Positions 62,274 to 64,000 of a stretch of 64,000 nt of DNA are shown piece by piece. The stretch covers positions 3,935,721 through 3,999,720 of the forward strand of contig NZ_BNJF01000001.1 in NCBI RefSeq assembly GCF_016587355.1, given 5' to 3'. The stretch is from Ktedonospora formicarum (GTDB lineage: Bacteria > Chloroflexota > Ktedonobacteria > Ktedonobacterales > Ktedonobacteraceae). The stretch's first letter is position 1. The number at the start of each line of letters is the position of its first letter. Below the pieces are notes generated by a model, which had not been told where the DNA came from, ran no database searches, and worked only from the letters and a program-made list of their open reading frames with translations. The position numbers and the translations under genes were made by a program.

Positions 62274-62366
62274 GCACTCCTTATCCAGAAAACCTGAGCG
62301 CGGATGCGCTAGCCGCGAGGAGCGGCGCCGTGCCCTCGAATGAGGGTTGGTTTCCGTATAAGACCC
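62274..62366 (+). repeat. Palindromic intergenic element, copy 17 (forward, long form)
   Basis: It is nearly identical to copy 16 over the first 60 bases. It then carries the extra GTGCCCTCGAATGAGGG module before GGTTTCCGTATAAGAC. Confidence 0.9.
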
Positions 62367-62375
62367 AGCTCTTTT

Positions 62376-62765
62376 TTAAGAAAGCAAGCGCTCCACGATT
62401 TCAAGGAGCTGGCGTGGCTTGAAGGGCTTGGTCAAGTATTCGGTACAACCAATCTCGCGTGCCGCCTCTCCTTCATCATCGAGCGCATATGCGGTGACGG
62501 CGATAATGGGTATGCGCTCCATGCCGGGGCGGGCACGAATGAGTTGCGTGGTCTGGTAGCCGTCGAGCACAGGCATGGAAAGATCGGTCAGAATCAGATC
62601 AGCTCGCTCACGGTCCAGGATTGCCAGGGCTTCGCGACCGTTCGCGGCGGAGATGCATCGATAGCCGCGTGTTGAGAGCACCCGCTCAATCAGAATGCGG
62701 TTTGAGAGCTCATTCTCGATAATAAGAATGGTCTGCTGCTGTGGTTGTTGTATATTGTGAGACAT
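62376..62765 (-). CDS. Single-domain response regulator
   Basis: A 129-residue receiver domain. The start ILIIENELSNRILIE has Glu-Asn-Glu where most have Asp-Asp. The phospho-acceptor Asp is in LILTDLSMPVLDG, Thr in AVTAYAL and Lys in YLTKPFK. No output domain. GGGGG lies upstream. It lies 72 bases after the histidine kinase gene on the same strand and probably receives phosphate from it. Confidence 0.88.
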   Translation of the reverse strand: MSHNIQQPQQQTILIIENELSNRILIERVLSTRGYRCISAANGREALAILDRERADLILTDLSMPVLDGYQTTQLIRARPGMERIPIIAVTAYALDDEGEAAREIGCTEYLTKPFKPRQLLEIVERLLS

Positions 62766-62837
62766 TCACATATCCCCCTACTACGTAGTTATCTCTGGTT
62801 GGCTTGTCTGCCTCATTGATGAAGTTGTGATTACTTA

Positions 62838-64000
62838 CTAACCTGCGTGCGCGGCAGAGGTAGCGGCAACGGGGAGCGTAAAAGCGAATGTTGTTCCCCG
62901 ACCCGGAACACTTTCTACCGACATCTCGCCCCCCTGGAGCTCTACTAGCTTACGCGCGATAGTCAGTCCTAGTCCTGTGCCGCCAAAACGGCGGGTAGTG
63001 CTACCGTCCGCCTGACGAAACGCCTCAAAGATATAGCCCAGGGCGGCTGGCGAAATACCGATTCCAGTATCGCTCACCGAAATATAGACCTGGGCGCGCT
63101 CTGGAAGATGCTGGCAGCGGATAGTGACCCCTCCTTTTTCCGTAAACTTCAGGGCATTGGAGACCAGATTGAGAGCTATCTGACGTAAGCGCTGGCTATC
63201 AGCCAGTATACGTGGCAACTGTGGGTCATAATCTAGCTTCAGGTAGAGCTCTCGCCCAAGTGCCATAGGCTTAAGCTGGTTTATGACCTCTGTAAGGCAG
63301 GTGCTCAGGTCCAGCACCTCTGGCTTCACCTCGATGCGGTCCGCCTCGATCTTGGAGAGGTCGAGCATATCATCAACTAGACGCGAAAGATCTTCGGCAC
63401 GATTCACCACAAACTGGATATGTTCCTCTTGCTCCGGTGTAAGCTCGCCTTCGACATAGCCCTCCAGCAGCAAGGCTCCATAACTAATAATACTATGTAG
63501 AGGTGTGCGTAGCTCATGTGTGACATTGGCGAGAAATTGTGACTTGAGCATGTTCGCGCGCTCCAGGGCCGCATTCTTCTCCTTGACTTCCGCGAAGAGC
63601 AGTGTGTTCTGGATGGCTATTGCGGCCTGAATAGCGGCAGTACTCAAGAGAAAGGTTTCATGATCGCTTACGGTGCGTGGAGCATTGGTGTAGAGCATAA
63701 TAGCACCAATGGCCTGATCCTGAAGGAGGATCGGGACAGCGATGACGGAGTGATAGCCCATATCAAAGGCCAGTTGTGCCCAATGCTCTCCTTGCTCCTG
63801 ATGGATACCGTTGATGTCTTCTCTGTAAGCGATATTCTTCTTGTGCATGACCATCTGGGCGAGCAATGTATCCAGTTCACGCAATGCTGAGCGCGGGATG
63901 CGCGAGGGCGCGGTTTTCGAGTCTGGTGTCGGAGCCGCCGTTGGGATTGGATAGTTATTCTGATTTGATGAATGGCTGCGTCCGAAGGTGGAAAGTGCCA
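62838..64000 (-). CDS. GAF-histidine kinase, C-terminal part (runs off right edge)
   Basis: The frame is open to 64000 with no stop, so the N-terminus is outside the window. The visible 387 residues begin with a polar linker, then a GAF domain (HSVIAVPILLQDQAIGAIML). A coiled linker precedes the HisKA domain with FLANVTHELRTPLHSIISYG, and the ATPase domain has VSNALKFTEKGG, SDTGIGISP, FRQADGSTTRRFGGTGLGL. All catalytic motifs look intact. TTG 63884 is the first candidate start seen, but the coding frame clearly extends upstream. It is paired with the response regulator downstream. Confidence 0.88.
   Translation of the reverse strand, partial: ALSTFGRSHSSNQNNYPIPTAAPTPDSKTAPSRIPRSALRELDTLLAQMVMHKKNIAYREDINGIHQEQGEHWAQLAFDMGYHSVIAVPILLQDQAIGAIMLYTNAPRTVSDHETFLLSTAAIQAAIAIQNTLLFAEVKEKNAALERANMLKSQFLANVTHELRTPLHSIISYGALLLEGYVEGELTPEQEEHIQFVVNRAEDLSRLVDDMLDLSKIEADRIEVKPEVLDLSTCLTEVINQLKPMALGRELYLKLDYDPQLPRILADSQRLRQIALNLVSNALKFTEKGGVTIRCQHLPERAQVYISVSDTGIGISPAALGYIFEAFRQADGSTTRRFGGTGLGLTIARKLVELQGGEMSVESVPGRGTTFAFTLPVAATSAAHAG

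Larger units (their letters stand above)
62007..62375. other. Intergenic region with a tandem repeat pair
   Basis: Two repeat copies cover 62204-62366. The rest, from the pepA start to 62204, has no supported gene. An 80-codon plus-strand frame here is produced by the repeat. Confidence 0.6.

Noticed and set aside
62101..62343. 80-codon plus-strand frame with an internal protein repeat
   Set aside because: The protein repeat is produced by the tandem DNA repeat element, not by a gene.
1..64000. tRNA, rRNA or tmRNA genes
   Set aside because: No T-arm-like GGTTCGAATCC or rRNA-like stretch is visible in intergenic regions.

Overview
The window is one bacterial chromosome segment of moderate G+C content. 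It is densely coded on both strands and has no rRNA, tRNA, CRISPR array, phage or recognisable transposase gene. The gene set suggests a soil-type Chloroflexota, most likely class Ktedonobacteria. It includes many Ser/Thr kinase-like proteins with extracellular tails, many two-component proteins, a bacteriophytochrome, TPR and HEAT-like proteins, MntA/HepT-type domains and a primary-type sigma factor. This placement is inference from gene style; no 16S or ribosomal marker is present.

Layout. 1-5 kb: a Nudix-like gene runs off the left edge, followed by a minus-strand group cca, nadK, recN. 5.3-7.2 kb: an FHA-PrsW membrane protein. 7.3-13.4 kb: 2-oxoacid dehydrogenase E1alpha, E1beta and E2 with lipA, an alpha/beta hydrolase and a response regulator; there is no E3 gene here. 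13.5-15.4 kb: a multi-span glycosyltransferase-like protein. 15.9-22 kb: a light and two-component cluster (bacteriophytochrome kinase, CheY-like regulator, REC-kinase, hybrid kinase). 22-25.5 kb: a secreted DUF4352-like protein, a hypothetical protein and an SSS symporter with its DUF3311 partner. 26-34 kb: a pseudokinase, a FIST sensor, a frameshifted gene, a Thr/Pro-rich membrane protein and a GGDEF/HD-GYP protein. 33.7-40.3 kb: a sigma factor, a HEAT-like protein, a flavin oxidoreductase and a DUF1015 protein, with a parS-like palindrome between convergent genes. 41-49 kb: a pseudokinase-Rieske fusion, a YbjN protein, a metallo-aminopeptidase, an active-looking Ser/Thr kinase and an Eis-like acetyltransferase. 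49-55.6 kb: ferredoxin, zinc-ribbon proteins, a BI-1 family protein, thioredoxin, a GntR regulator and a TPR protein. 55.6-64 kb: a fused MNT-HEPN protein, moaE-moaD, an orphan OppB-like permease, an MFS transporter, leucyl aminopeptidase, a response regulator and a histidine kinase that runs off the right edge.

The strongest unexplained structure is a dispersed family of palindromic intergenic elements, about 55-90 bp long, with roughly sixteen copies. The arms read CTTATGCGAAAACC and GGTTTTCGCATAAG. Copies lie in both orientations, carry one or two internal hairpin modules, and occur as tandem, degenerate and nested forms. Other leads are the pseudokinase-Rieske fusion, a second degenerate kinase, the parS-like 16-mer inside a 54-bp perfect palindrome, the single-chain MNT-HEPN protein, a MoaD that continues past its Gly-Gly, and a structured leader before lipA.
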